Shown piece after piece: positions 27,502 to 38,530 of a stretch of 64,000 nucleotides of DNA. A program made the translations under genes and the position numbers. The stretch is from Panaeolus papilionaceus (lineage: Eukaryota; Basidiomycota; Agaricomycetes; Agaricales). The number at the start of each line of letters is the position of its first letter. Positions within the stretch are counted from its first letter, which is position 1. Below the pieces are notes generated by a model that made no database searches, was not told where the DNA came from, and saw only the letters and a program-made list of their open reading frames with translations. The stretch spans positions 1,736,001-1,800,000 of the forward strand of contig JADNRZ010000009.1 in the NCBI GenBank assembly GCA_015501605.1, read 5' to 3'.

Positions 27502-28727
27502 ATGAGCTCTTCCACAAGTAAGCCCAGAGGGTGTCATGGTCAGACTTCTGTAGCTTCGATCCCATCAGGCGTGGAGTTTGAGGCTGGAGGGTTTGGACAT
27601 GGAGGTTTTAATGGTGGCACTGGGTTTGGTGACCAAGGATTTGATGCTGGGGGTATTACCCCCTTGCCAACTAGTGCAGGACATCTAATAACTAGGGGGA
27701 ATTCCCTAGTAACGCAGTCCCCTTTGACTCCCGTTCCAGCAGTTGCAAGCCTTGCGCAACAGAATGGTAGTACTGGGGTTGGTAGCGGAGGAACTGCCAC
27801 CTCTACAACTCGCACAGGAAAGTAGATGACCACGCAATATTTTTTCCTGGAAATTTAATCATACTGACGCACTATAGGCACAAACGACTGCCTCGCAGCT
27901 TGTGTGGTGAACACGTTGGCTGCTGAGGAGTGTAGTCAAATTCAGAGTCCTGGTTCTGTTTGCTTGTGCTCGAACGGCTTGAAGGACCTTACAATCTGCC
28001 TGTCCACGACTTGCTCAATGGGATCTATTGAAAGCGCCTACCTAGCAGTGGAGAGCATTTGTAAGAATGTCCCAAGCAGTGTGAGTTCAGAGTGTTCATT
28101 CCCTCTTTGATTGCGCTTAAATATCGATATTAGATTGTACTCTCCGCGTTGTCTGGAGGGACTGTGTCTTCTGAATCTTCCTTTTCCACAAGTCTACCGA
28201 GTCCAATACGCGCACACACACCGAAAACTCCGCTCAGTGCTATAATTGGAGGTGCTGCTGGTGGTATGGTAGTTCTCATGACCATCATCATTGTCATTTA
28301 TAAGTATCGCCACACTCACCAATCTGGCTCTCACCCTCCACGGCAAAGCGTGAAGACTACCTGGTATCGAAGCGAAGAATACACCATCAACAGTTTTGAT
28401 CCTACCTCCCCCGTATCACCTCTTTCCATGGGCTCAGATCACAGACAGCCACTTTTGAGCGCACCTTCTATTTTGGCTAGAGGACGCCACAACTCACAAC
28501 CGATACTGACGCCGATGGATCAACCGGGACTCCTAACAACTAGTAAATTCGCAGTGCCTACTCCTCATCCCCCTTGGCGCAAGTCGGAAGCTGCTAGGTC
28601 CACGTCTGCTGCAGTTTCTCTGGACAACCTTCAGTCAACAGGTCTGGGCAATGAGGGCGTACCAGACAATTTGGACACATCGTCGGACCCACCTCCAAGG
28701 TACTCGATTCACGAGTATCCTAGATGA
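27502..28727 (+). CDS. CFEM-domain single-pass membrane protein 1
   Basis: Inferred exons: 27502-27781, 27878-28080 and 28134-28727. Exon 1 is Gly/Ser/Thr-rich. Exon 2 encodes eight Cys in CFEM spacing: DCLAACVVN, EEC, VCLCSNG, TICLSTTC and a final ESIC. Exon 3 holds one membrane helix (AIIGGAAGGMVVLMTIIIVIY) followed by a basic YKYRH stop-transfer and a cytosolic tail of about 140 residues with SFDPTSP and, at the end, SDPPPRYSIHEYPR (PPxY). CFEM domains are fungal extracellular modules linked to haem or iron uptake, adhesion or signalling. No clear N-terminal signal peptide is seen from this ATG; an upstream exon or a signal-anchor topology is possible. The exon 1/2 donor was chosen to keep the reading frame and is the least certain part. 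Confidence 0.7.
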
Positions 28728-29769
28728 ATAACAGGACATTGGCAGTGTGTATATGTAATAGAAGTGTAATTTATTGGCTATTATGGTGACGAGATCACAC
28801 TGACTGTGATATAGTGTGCTAGTAAACGGTTACTGACTCTGTATGCCCCCGCTTATTTATATAGGCGCTCATATAACTTCCCTTGCTCCTTTCATTGGTC
28901 ACGGTCGTCTCGGGCACTCCTCTAGTTGAGAGTGGTGGAGGCGTCAGTACTCAGGAGGAGAAGCAAGGCTCCACTTCCAACCTCCTCCAGCGTACTCAAA
29001 GAGGCGCCAACAGGTAAAGTATGCAGCACAACCAACAAATGAAGACACGTATGGATCTATGAATCAACCATGCCATAACGACGAAGACGCACTTATCATA
29101 ATATCAAACAACAGCATACTCGAGCTGACTTTTGCTTTGATTGGAACCTATTTTAGGACATCGGGCGCTCGAGGGCATAGTGCTTTGGATTTAGAGAGGC
29201 TGCGATCAAGGTCTGAGGACATGTGATTCACTCTTTAGAGAATCGAGTCTTGACTTTTGACGTTGTGGACCAGGTTTCTCCCCACCATCACCACACTAGT
29301 ACTTGCTTTCAGGAATTACAAACTCCCTACTGGCTCCCCCGAATACCTAGCTTTATGCCCTTCAACAATTGAACTCAACCATTCTGAGAGAAATAGAAGT
29401 AGCTCTACGGCTACAGCTCTATCCGAGGATGCGTTTAAATCTCCCTTCATCAAACACCTTGTGAACGTGCAACTAGTTTTCTGATTGATACCAGGACAAT
29501 TAGTGCAAAATTATATACCTCAGGCTAGGGATGCCAGGAAGTGGGAAGCCATATCCGGTAGATCGTGCTGTATCCATCCTCCAGGGAAGTGCAACGTATG
29601 TAGAGGCGGGAACAAATGGCATGCTCACATGAGTAAAACCTCGAACTGAAAGGACCATCTTATTTTTACATGTCCATACCGATTCCCTCATTCTCCACAG
29701 ATCACCCACCTACTTGCGTGGCTATTTCACCTCGTTTTCAAGGGAAAGACTGCTGATATATTCCTTGTT
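28728..29769. other. Intergenic between CFEM genes 1 and 2
   Basis: Apart from the relic at 28876-29016, no coding sequence supported. The right end is the presumed promoter and leader of CFEM gene 2 and resembles the region before gene 1. Confidence 0.45.
28876..29016 (+). pseudogene. Relic of a CFEM gene 3-like C-terminal exon
   Basis: About 140 bases align by eye with the last part of CFEM gene 3 (about 33584-33710). Shared strings include acttccc, tcctttc, tctcggg, ctcctctag versus tctcctagatt, gtactcggagga-like, and tactcaaagagg. The equivalent of the PPTYSKR end survives as PPAYSKR in one frame (28984 onward). Similarity resumes further on (about 29185-29215, ggatttagagaggctgcgatca) with the 3' flank of gene 3 (about 33869-33890). 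No CFEM exon or membrane exon is seen next to it, so this is a decayed or partial copy. Confidence 0.6.
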
Positions 29770-31045
29770 ATGAGCTCTTCCATCAGTGAATCGACAGGCA
29801 GACAAACCCAGCCCTCTGTGGCTCCGGTTCCATCAGATGGAGGGTTTACAGGGATTGGTGGGTTCGGTGGTGGAGGTGGAGGTTTTGGTGCTGGTAGTAG
29901 TACTGGGCCTGGTGATCAAGGATTTGGCGTTGGAGGAATTACCCATTCGCCAACTAGCCCAGGGAAGTCGACGACTGGCGGGAATACTCCAAATACACCT
30001 TCATCTTTGACATCCGCCCCGCCTGCTCCAAACCCAGGAAGTGGAGTTAGTAGTATTGGGGTAGGTGGTGGTGGAATTACCTCCTTTCCAACTAGCACAG
30101 GAAAGTATTCTATGCTCACACAATATTTCATGCAACCGTAATCATACTGATGCACTATAGGCACAAATGACTGTCTTGCAACTTGTGTGGGGAGTGCCCT
30201 GGTTGCCGGACAGTGTGGTGGGCTTCAAAACCCCAACCCCGTCTGTCTGTGCTCGGACAATTTGAAGAGCATCACAGCCTGCCTGTCGCGCACCTGTTCA
30301 GGAAGGGCTCTTGTGAGCGCTAACTCAACATTTGATAGTCTTTGTAAAAATACCCAGTTCAATGTGAGCCAATAATGTCTATTCTTGCCCTTGGTTGCAG
30401 CTAAGGGTCGATTGTCAGAGTGCAATCTCCATATCGTCTGTTCCTTCAAGTTCTACATCTTCTATACCTTTGCTTTTCACAGATATACCGAGCAGAGTAC
30501 GCGCCCACAGATCGACAACCCCACTTGGTGCTATAATCGGAGGTGCCGTTAGTGGAGCTGTGATAGTAGCTGCCATAGCCATTGCCATTCTCATATTTAA
30601 ATACCGCCACTTTCACCAACCCGGCTCCTATCCATTGCACAGGAGCATGAAACCCAGATGGTATCAAAGCAAGAGATATACCATCAACAGTTTTGATCCA
30701 ACCTCCCCCGCATCGGATCTATCTATGGGTTCAAGTCAAACACAGACGTTTTTGAATTTGCCATCTATTTTCTCGGGAGGGCGCTACACCTGGAGTTTAC
30801 CGGGGAGTCCGACACTGACGCCGATAGACCATCCACGGCTGCCAATATCCAGTAAATTTACAGTCCTCGCTCCACCTCCTCGAGGGAAATCGAGACTTCT
30901 ACGAAATGGAGCAGCTAGATCTACAGTCACTGTAGCACCTTTGCCTAACCCTCAATCAATAGGACAAACCAACGAGAGACTCACAAACGATTTGAACTCA
31001 TCGGCGGACCCACCTCCACGATACTCGACGCATGAGTACCCTTGA
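29770..31045 (+). CDS. CFEM-domain single-pass membrane protein 2
   Basis: Tandem paralogue of CFEM gene 1 with the same three-exon plan: 29770-30064, 30161-30363 and 30401-31045. Exon 1 is strongly Gly-rich (GGFGGGGGGFGAGS). Exon 2 keeps the eight Cys: DCLATCVG, GQCGG, VCLCSDN, TACLSRTC and DSLC. Exon 3 has a membrane helix (AIIGGAVSGAVIVAAIAIAI), a basic FKYRHFHQ and a tail with NSFDPTSPAS, LTPIDHPRLPISSKF and the terminal SADPPPRYSTHEYP. The tail blocks line up one-to-one with gene 1. As in gene 1, no standard signal peptide is visible from the ATG, and the Gly-rich exon reads on past the proposed donor with a similar repeat (ITSFPTSTGK). The first intron may therefore start later than given here. 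Confidence 0.7.
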
Positions 31046-32750
31046 TGGCGACACAGGGTGTCGGTGTAGCTGACTTTTAACTCCACAATAGATATGTATC
31101 TCTGTGAAGGTTGTGCTAGAGGTGCTGCAGAATCAAGAAATAAAATCAAACCACCTTAAATTCGTTTTTTTCTCTCGACAATCTGTAAAGCGTTATACAA
31201 ATAGATAATTAATGGTTTACGGCGTGTATTACTGGCTACGGCTTTTTGACTCCAACATGATGCGTGATCAAGTTGCGAGGGATTGGGTGAGGACCAGAGC
31301 AGTCGTCGACTCATAACTCCCGACTGGCCTGGCTGGGGGAACTGAGTGAGCACGCACAGGACAGGATCCGAAGCAGGCCAGCGAAGAGGTTCGAGTGTAC
31401 CGTCGCATTCGCTACGTGGCACGAGGAACAGCAAGCAGAGCAGTGGCGGGTGGGTGGGTTTCGATGACTCGAGTGAGGCGAGGCGTAGTTCGGTCTGGGT
31501 GGTGAGAGGCAAAGAATGTTTTACCAATAACGACGCTGACGCATCACATATACCTCACTCTCCTGGTCACCGTCACTCCCCCGAAACTACCGATCCTCTG
31601 TAGTCTAGCAGGCGTAATTACATACTTATGGGGATTCGACATAAGTGATAGGCGCCGGCGTGATCTATTCGCGCGCATCAAATACTATAAATTCAGTTGT
31701 AGATCTGTAGGTGTTTATTATCGTGAGGTCAACTTGAAGGCATTCTGGATGGGATTGCCGTTCGACGCGCTGATAATCCGAGGTATCTTCCCTTTCGTTG
31801 TTCTTCGGGGACTATTCATTTGCAGTTAGCTATCACAAGTAAATTAAATATTATCAGCACTTCCATTGACAAAGACCTCATATTCTGACACGCTCCATTT
31901 TATGGGAACCTGTCCCATTCGAAAAATATTCTCTTCAAAGTATATGTATATCTACCACGTTTTGACAAGTTATAAATAAGCAAGAAGGCTGAGTATCAAA
32001 TACCAGTGCACTTTCATTTTTTCGATGATAATTTACTAAGTCAGTATCGGTGATTGGATGTCTGCTCCGTCTCTCATTGGGCGTACTTAAATACATATGG
32101 AGTTTCGGAAACATAACAAATGCCTCTGTACAATCTCTATGAGCCAGTTGCTCATCACAGACAAACCTGTAGTTATACTGTTGTCACCCCACTATAAGAA
32201 GAGAGGTGTGCTACTAGGCTTGGTTTTCCTTCCGGATCGATGCACCGATAGTCCGAGTTATATTCCTTTTCGCTGTTCTTCGAAGACTGCAGGGTTGCAA
32301 AAGGTACGCAGAACCACAGAGGACCATTTAAACTTTCCAAAGTAGGGCAACATAGCGCTGTCATTCACAGTATTGCTGACGCTCCAAATCCGTTTTATCC
32401 ACATCATTCGAAGCATTCGTATTCGGCCCAATCAGTGGTTTGTATACATAGCGCATTATATAGAGCGCCTCTTCAACCAATAGCCAATGCGACCGCCATG
32501 GCCGCGGGAATCAACTGACGCACTTGATTAAATTGCATACATGAATCGCTCACATGAGCCCAGGGATTCTAAGTAGGGCGAGACACAAGGCTGTCATTAC
32601 GATGGACCAATCGTACCAGGATTTACGAACTCTCGCACCTATGGTATTTCCAACACTAGATATCGGGGAAACTGAGTTTCCGAATCCTTCCTTCAACTTC
32701 GTCAATCCAGGCTATCTGCTTGTCTAGAATCGCACTACAACGTCGCTTGG
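31046..32750. other. Intergenic, 1.7 kb upstream of CFEM gene 3
   Basis: No gene supported. It contains two diverged copies of a short element (about 31777-31810 and 32252-32285, sharing ttcc, tttcg and tgttcttcg) and a TATA-like string (attatatagagc, about 32454-32465) that could belong to CFEM gene 3. A plus-strand frame from 32603 (MDQSYQDLRTLAP...) might be a leader exon but lacks signal-peptide character. Confidence 0.4.
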
Positions 32751-33723
32751 ATGGATACCTGGAGCACGAGCTCACTACCGCTCCTTAACGGGAGAACAGA
32801 TGACGACCCATTGACAGGTAGCAAATTTGACCTTGCACTTTAGATGTATGGCTAAGCTGACGCGCAATAGATTGTTTCACAGAATGCATGAAAAATACAA
32901 GCCTTCCTGGAGAAAAATGCGGTGATTTGATTCAAGATTTTAAATGCATGTGCTCCGATACGCCCTACAACACTAAACTCGATGAATGCTTCTTTGAGTC
33001 CTGCGGTGGAGGTGTTCACCTTCACAATTCTCGAGTTACTTGGACAAACCTTTGTACCTATGCGAAGGTAAGCCTGACAGTTTTGTATTGAATAATTTTA
33101 GGCTAAAAGAAGAGAAACAGTCTGCACCACAATCGATTAGGCTGATGATGCCAGATATGACTTCGAGCAGTGCAGGAAATAGTAGCATGACCAGCGCCCT
33201 CCCGTCGAGTGCTATAATCGGAATCCTCGTTGGTGGATTTGCGTTGATATTAATAGCTTTCCTCTTCGTTGCATTCATCTATTTCCGTCGCTGTGGACAA
33301 CTTAGAGCTCACCAATACGAGAAAGTATCACTTTCAACCCCATCGCCATTCATGCCGCATTCACCACAACCAATGGCTCGGGACACAAATACACATACAA
33401 GGTCTACAAGTTTAGTGTCCTCTCACAAATCCCACATTGTCGCGGAGAATGATACCCTCGCACGGAGTCGTACCGGAAATGTGGTCGATAGCACACCTCG
33501 ACCAATGGCCATTTCCATCATCTCTCGACAGTCATTTAGCAGAGATCTTCCAAGGCTCGACCAGTTGCCTCCTGGTGCTGAAGTGACTTCCCCTGTTCCT
33601 TTCTTTGGTTTTCTCGGGCGCTCTCCTAGATTCGAGGGTTGGAGGTCGGTACTCGGAGGAAGAAATTCGGCACCGCCCCCGACGTATTCAAAGAGGGCGC
33701 CGACATATGGGCCCAGATCATAA
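32751..33723 (+). CDS. CFEM-like single-pass membrane protein 3
   Basis: Inferred exons: 32751-32817 (MDTWSTSSLPLLNG), 32871-33067 and 33121-33723; phases agree throughout (about 288 aa). The CFEM-like exon reads DCFTECMKN, EKCGD, FKCMCSD, DECFFESC and LCTYAK, i.e. eight Cys with the family spacing. Exon 3 has a hydrophobic helix (AIIGILVGGFALILIAFLFV), YFRRCG and a tail ending SAPPPTYSKRAPTYGPRS. It shares domain plan with genes 1 and 2 but is much more divergent and lacks the Gly-rich exon. The start is uncertain; additional 5' exons could carry a signal peptide. Confidence 0.62.
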
Positions 33724-34501
33724 CTTCTAGGAGTTCATCAAGCCCAGTGTATACGTATACCTGTAAATCATTAGTGAAGACGTCAACAATGGAACGCTCA
33801 TTAAAGCCTCATTTCAAGCTACTGTTTTTAGGACGTTGAACACTCAAGCGCAGAGTGTTAGACACTTTTGATTTAGAAAGGAAGCAATCAGAAAATGAGT
33901 TCTGGGTCTGATTCAATTTTTGTATACATGGACGGACACGGTTTCACTAACGCGAGGGTTTTCGAGTCTCGACAGACTCGACTTTAGATTTTGGCATTGG
34001 GAGAACATGCAGAATCGACCACTCATCATCTGAAAGAACCCTGAAAGATGGCCTCATTTTGATTTACTCTGAAACGACTTTTTTCTAATTTTCTGAGATG
34101 ATAACCAGTTCTGGGCTAGGTAGGAACGCGATGGGGGTTTCGGCAATGAGGCTTGGAGGGGGATATAAATTACCTAGACACGCGACATATAATACGAGAT
34201 AGTGGGTCCTTACAAGACACAAGATGAGGACCTTGTGAAGGGTAGATGAACTTGGGGAGGGTCTTTCGAACTCACAGCGGTTGTGGGACACAGACTACTC
34301 GGCAACCCCCCAAATTTAGGTCACGTGTCAGGTAAGTTACTGGTAAAAAACTTGGGCGGAGTTATTTACCCAACCCTAATCTGGCTGTAGACGACTTCTG
34401 TCTTCAGTCAGTCTCCAAACCACCATAACGACCACAACGGCGGCGGATACAGTGAGTAGTTGTCGGTTATACAAAACAAAATGCCCATAATTTTTAGATA
34501 A
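33724..34501. promoter_or_regulatory. Intergenic, upstream of the F-box/propeller gene
   Basis: No gene supported. A possible 5'-UTR intron (donor gtgagtag at about 34452, acceptor tttttag ending 34497) lies just before the start codon of the next gene. Confidence 0.4.
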
Positions 34502-36973
34502 ATGCTCACATTACCTGCGGACATCCTTATACTCATATTTGAGACGCTTTCTGTATCAGATTTGACCTCACTCAGCCTAACATGTCGTGATCTACACTCG
34601 ATCGTCAGTTCATCTTCAAGTCCGACTGGGTTCTTTTTGCGAACCTAAATTATCATACAGGTTACCTTATATGGATGGACAGCATACATACGCGCAAATC
34701 CAAGACCGTCATATTCTCTCTCCACGGCCAGGTCAAACTGGAAACCAAACAAACAGGCGCGCTATGATAGCCTTACTGACCACGCCTGGTCCAAACCCAA
34801 ATTCGTTTCTAGACCTCTTTCACGTCCATGGACAGGCAGGCTTCAACCCGTACTTGCTATAAGTCCTAGCAGACTTGTAATTGGCGCAGGCTCGAATATA
34901 TATTCATACGCATTTGGTGCAGCATCCCCGGACGAGAAGCATCGCGCTACCTTACCACTTGTTCGTTACGAAGGTTCTGTGTCCTTGCTGTTCACCACTG
35001 GCACACATCCACTTCTCGAGGATCGACCGAGGAGCATTACTGCTATTGCCTTTGTCCCTGATGGCGGACGAGACGTTGTCCTCGACGTTGCATTCCTCGA
35101 CGGAGCGCTAGAGAGGGTGGTCCTCATTCCTCCCGCATACTCGACGCTCTTCGAATGCAATACAACTATATGTGAGTTGGAACTACGTGTACACATCTGA
35201 TGACCTTTTCTGATGATCATTGGTTCCATAAACTTTCATTTATCATTTCGTCTCTGTCCCCCGTCGTTCCATTTTACCTCAACCTCAACCTCGCTTTTCG
35301 CCGCTCATGTGCCTCATTTTTTACTCAATCCTCAATCAACCCTGGCGATCAGCTGAACCAAGCCTTAAAATGTCACGCACAAATCTTACGCCGATGCCCC
35401 AGAATGACTTCATCGAAAGCATAAGCATTGATTCAACTCGCTCCATCGTGCTTGCACTTGCGTCCAACGGAGGTGCACGACTCAGCCGCATCCCTCAATT
35501 TGATAGCACGGACTTTAATAATCCATTATCTTCTTCTCTATTTGGTGAGTATTCCCCTATTCCCATATCATAAACACGATTCTCAATCATGCAAAATTAA
35601 ATCACCTCTCTAGACTCGACAGTCTCTTCGGCCTCGCACATTTCTCTCTCATCCCGATCCTGGAAATCACTCCTCTCCCTTTCATCTCCGCATCCATATG
35701 CAGCCTTCGGCTCGAGTAGCAACACCCCTCTTGCCATCCACTCGATTGTGGATGGAGGAATATTGGACCCTATACCCAGTGCAGTCTTACATACCAGGAG
35801 TGTGGTAACCAAATTGGAAGCGAAAGGACCACATGCGAACATAATCAGGAATAATCTGAGTATTCTGGATAGACTTACGGCTATGCAGGAAGCGATACAG
35901 GATATGCGGGATTTGATTGTTTCAAATCAGGCGAATGTGACAATTACCCCGAACTTTGACTCTCATCCGAATTTCGCCAATACCAACCAGAACACAGCGA
36001 CGAATTCCACCGCGACGAATAACGCCAAAGATATCCTTCCCAGCTCTGCGGTGTATGGACTCGCTCATGCGCCGCATTGCGCGCCATGGGGTGCATCGAG
36101 TCAGGTCCTCATCAGCGGGTGGTTTGATGGCGAAGTTCGGATATACGATTTGAGGAGTGGTGACAGATTTGGATGGGACGAAAGGAGTTTGATTCCCAAG
36201 TCTTCGACTACTACCACATCTGTTGTTTCTGCTGCTGTATCATCTGCTGCATCGACTTCGACTTCGACCCCACTCCGGTCCTCTACCCCTTCTACACCGC
36301 AAACGCACCAAGTTCCACTCCTGAAACCATCACTTACGTTGTCTGATAGGTGGTCTGATGAACCTATATATGCTGTGTCTGCAGGTGGAGGGAATGGAGC
36401 CTGTGTTGCGGCGGGGACAGGCAGGCACAGCGTGGTTGCAATGTTTGATGTCAGAATTGGGGCGGGAAGGGTGGCTAGCGTTGGTGCTGGGGTCGGTGAT
36501 GCCGGTGTGGTTAGTGCATATAATAATACAAGTACGGGAGGAACTCGTGGTATGAGCGGGCGATGGGGGCTCGAACTAGCAACGGATACTGTTGAAGAGG
36601 GTGACGATGCTGACACGGACGAAAGCAGTAATGACGGGTTGATGAAAGGTTGGAGCGTGCATGCTCCAGGCAACGACCAGAGCCCAGTGTATGATGTGAT
36701 CATGGAGAGTGACAGAGTTTGGGGTGTTACTCAGGCAAGGGGCTTTGTTTTCGATTTCGTGAGTACCTCTTTTATGTTGCCTGCCTCTCGTCGTCTCCTC
36801 GAAGAGATTGAAGAATGCGTTGGACTCATGAAGACGCGTTTTAGTCACCAAATGTATCGCCAACGACATACCCCCCGATTTCACTTGATTCCGGTCTCAA
36901 AATGCGAGGCAAGAAGGGTGTGGGTGTGCAGGTTGTTAAGTATTTACATAGAGAGGGAAGATGGGTCGAATGA
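34502..36973 (+). CDS. F-box protein with WD40-like repeats
   Basis: Exon 1 starts MLTLPADILILIFETLSVSD and continues SLTCRDLHSI, a classical F-box that should dock to SKP1 in SCF ubiquitin ligases. Following exons read VTLYGWTAYIRANPRPSYSL, SRLVIGAGSNIYSYAFGA, DRPRSITAIAFVPDGGRDVV, SISIDSTRSIVLALASNGG, VYGLAHAPHCAPWGASSQ and VLISGWFDGEVRIYDLRSGD, the latter clearly WD40-like. The long exon (35748-36760) contains Ser/Thr-rich low-complexity stretches and an acidic EEGDDADTDESSND. After a last intron (36760 to about 36844) the end reads SPNVSPTTYPPISLD and VVKYLHREGRWVE with TGA at 36971-36973. Likely a substrate receptor; the substrate is unknown. Confidence 0.75.
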
Positions 36974-37767
36974 CGGAGACAGTGATTCTACCAACTAGAT
37001 GATTGATAACTAGAATCTAAACTGGTCATGTAAGTAGTGCGGCGACAATGACTGATCAAGCTCTCGGACATTCTTTAGATAGTGTCATCCTAACCGGCTT
37101 GCGCAAAGTTCACATTCTCTCTCCTGTCAAATCGTGAGGTGACAGCATCGGCAAAAGTCTGGAGACTGGAGCTATGTTCGGCCATCAATAATCGGTGATC
37201 TGATATGGGAATAGAGCGCCCTTTGGGCGCTTTTGCTTGGCCTTGTACATAGACTCGCTACCCGATTCCCTTTCTTGGTGGCCGGTCGTCGTTGTCCGCA
37301 AAGTGTATTAGTACCAAGGTAGTATCCCTCCTTTCGTGAACCTCGCGTTTAACGTTTATCGATAGATACTAAGACCGCTTAAAAGATCACCACAAACTAT
37401 CTCTGGGGACAAAGCAGGTGTAGAGTACAGTTGACTGACCTCTCGGAAACCAAAATCTTTTTGACTACAGCTCAAATACTGCATGTGGACAAAGAAGCGT
37501 AGACAGATTCTGAATAGTATCGATAGATAATAAAATCCCGTGTCTATATGTCAGGAATCCGAATTGGAAGAATGATGGCTTGGTTAATGATCGCCGTGTC
37601 CATTGTTCTCGCAAGAGCATGATACAAGTCTTTCTGATTATCTGAAAGACTGCCTCGAAGAAGTAGCCTGCGCTATCTGATCTTTGTTCTTGTTGTAAGC
37701 TCCCTTCTTTCAGTTTCTTTCATATCCATCCCTCCCCCCTCTTTCATCATAGTACTTCTGTTATTCA
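36974..37767. other. Intergenic with a short GC-rich hairpin
   Basis: No gene supported. At 37215-37231 a perfect 7-bp stem (agcgccc/gggcgct) with a TTT loop is followed by TTTT. It lies roughly 240 bp downstream of the F-box gene and could mark a 3' end or be chance. Confidence 0.4.
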
Positions 37768-38298
37768 ATGGACTGCGCAGACCAATCTTTCAACATATCC
37801 TTTGATACAGACATATCTATTGATCCAGATCGAACATCTGATGGGATCGTCACCGACGACCAAACCCTCTACCTCGATCGCTCATGCACGAGCGCCCATG
37901 TCATCCTCGAGCAACTGAAGAATGATGGAATCAAGGAGTGGGCCAAGCAGACAGAAGATCAACGTGATCAATTCCTACTCGAAACCATGGATCCCATTTT
38001 CGAGTTAGCTGCCAGATGGAGTGAAGCACTCATATCGCGCGGGCCCTCTTCCAGTCTAGCGAGCTTAAAACTAAAGTTGACAACTTCATCATCGAATGCG
38101 AGAGGCGGGTTACGGCCATTGAGGAGATTCTGCAGAAGGGCCCTGTCACGTTCAATGACCATGCTCTTTCTGCTTGTGAGTCCAACATGCAGCTTCATTT
38201 CACTTGACAAAGTGACCATGCAACTGACGGCTTTTATTAAGTGCTCAAACCATTTTCATAAATCCTTAGAACGCGTTAACCGTGATTATGTGAAGTAG
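37768..38298 (+). CDS. Small hypothetical protein
   Basis: Not recognised. The frame opens MDCADQSFNISFDTDISIDP and remains acidic and helical (VILEQLKNDGIKEWAKQ, FLLETMDPIFELAARW). The uninterrupted frame then turns into Ser/Arg-rich sequence. A better continuation is in another frame (VDNFIIECERRVTAIEEILQ, GPVTFNDHALSA), suggesting an intron of about 35-60 nt near 38022-38078 and a second near 38175-38240. That gives a helical protein of roughly 150 residues. Exon limits are uncertain; no neighbour suggests a role. Confidence 0.4.
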   Translation: MDCADQSFNISFDTDISIDPDRTSDGIVTDDQTLYLDRSCTSAHVILEQLKNDGIKEWAKQTEDQRDQFLLETMDPIFELAARWSEALISRGPSSSLASLKLKLTTSSSNARGGLRPLRRFCRRALSRSMTMLFLLVSPTCSFISLDKVTMQLTAFIKCSNHFHKSLERVNRDYVK

Positions 38299-38530
38299 AT
38301 ATTTAAACAATCTCAACGGCCTGAAACGATATCCTGATCCCCAAGGCCGAATTGTCCTTCAATACAAATGTATATATCAGCATCTGAGCTTGACTATCTA
38401 TGCATCGTGTACCATGACTTCGAAATCGCTTGCGCCTTTGCCTATCACAGGTGTCAGTTCAGAAGTACAACAGGCGACAGGTGAGAGCAAACAAAGTACC
38501 GAGATATATTCAGGATATTACATCGATATC

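Noticed and set aside
31156..31603. Open frames on both strands after CFEM gene 2
   Set aside because: Antisense shadows of each other without recognisable motifs or introns.
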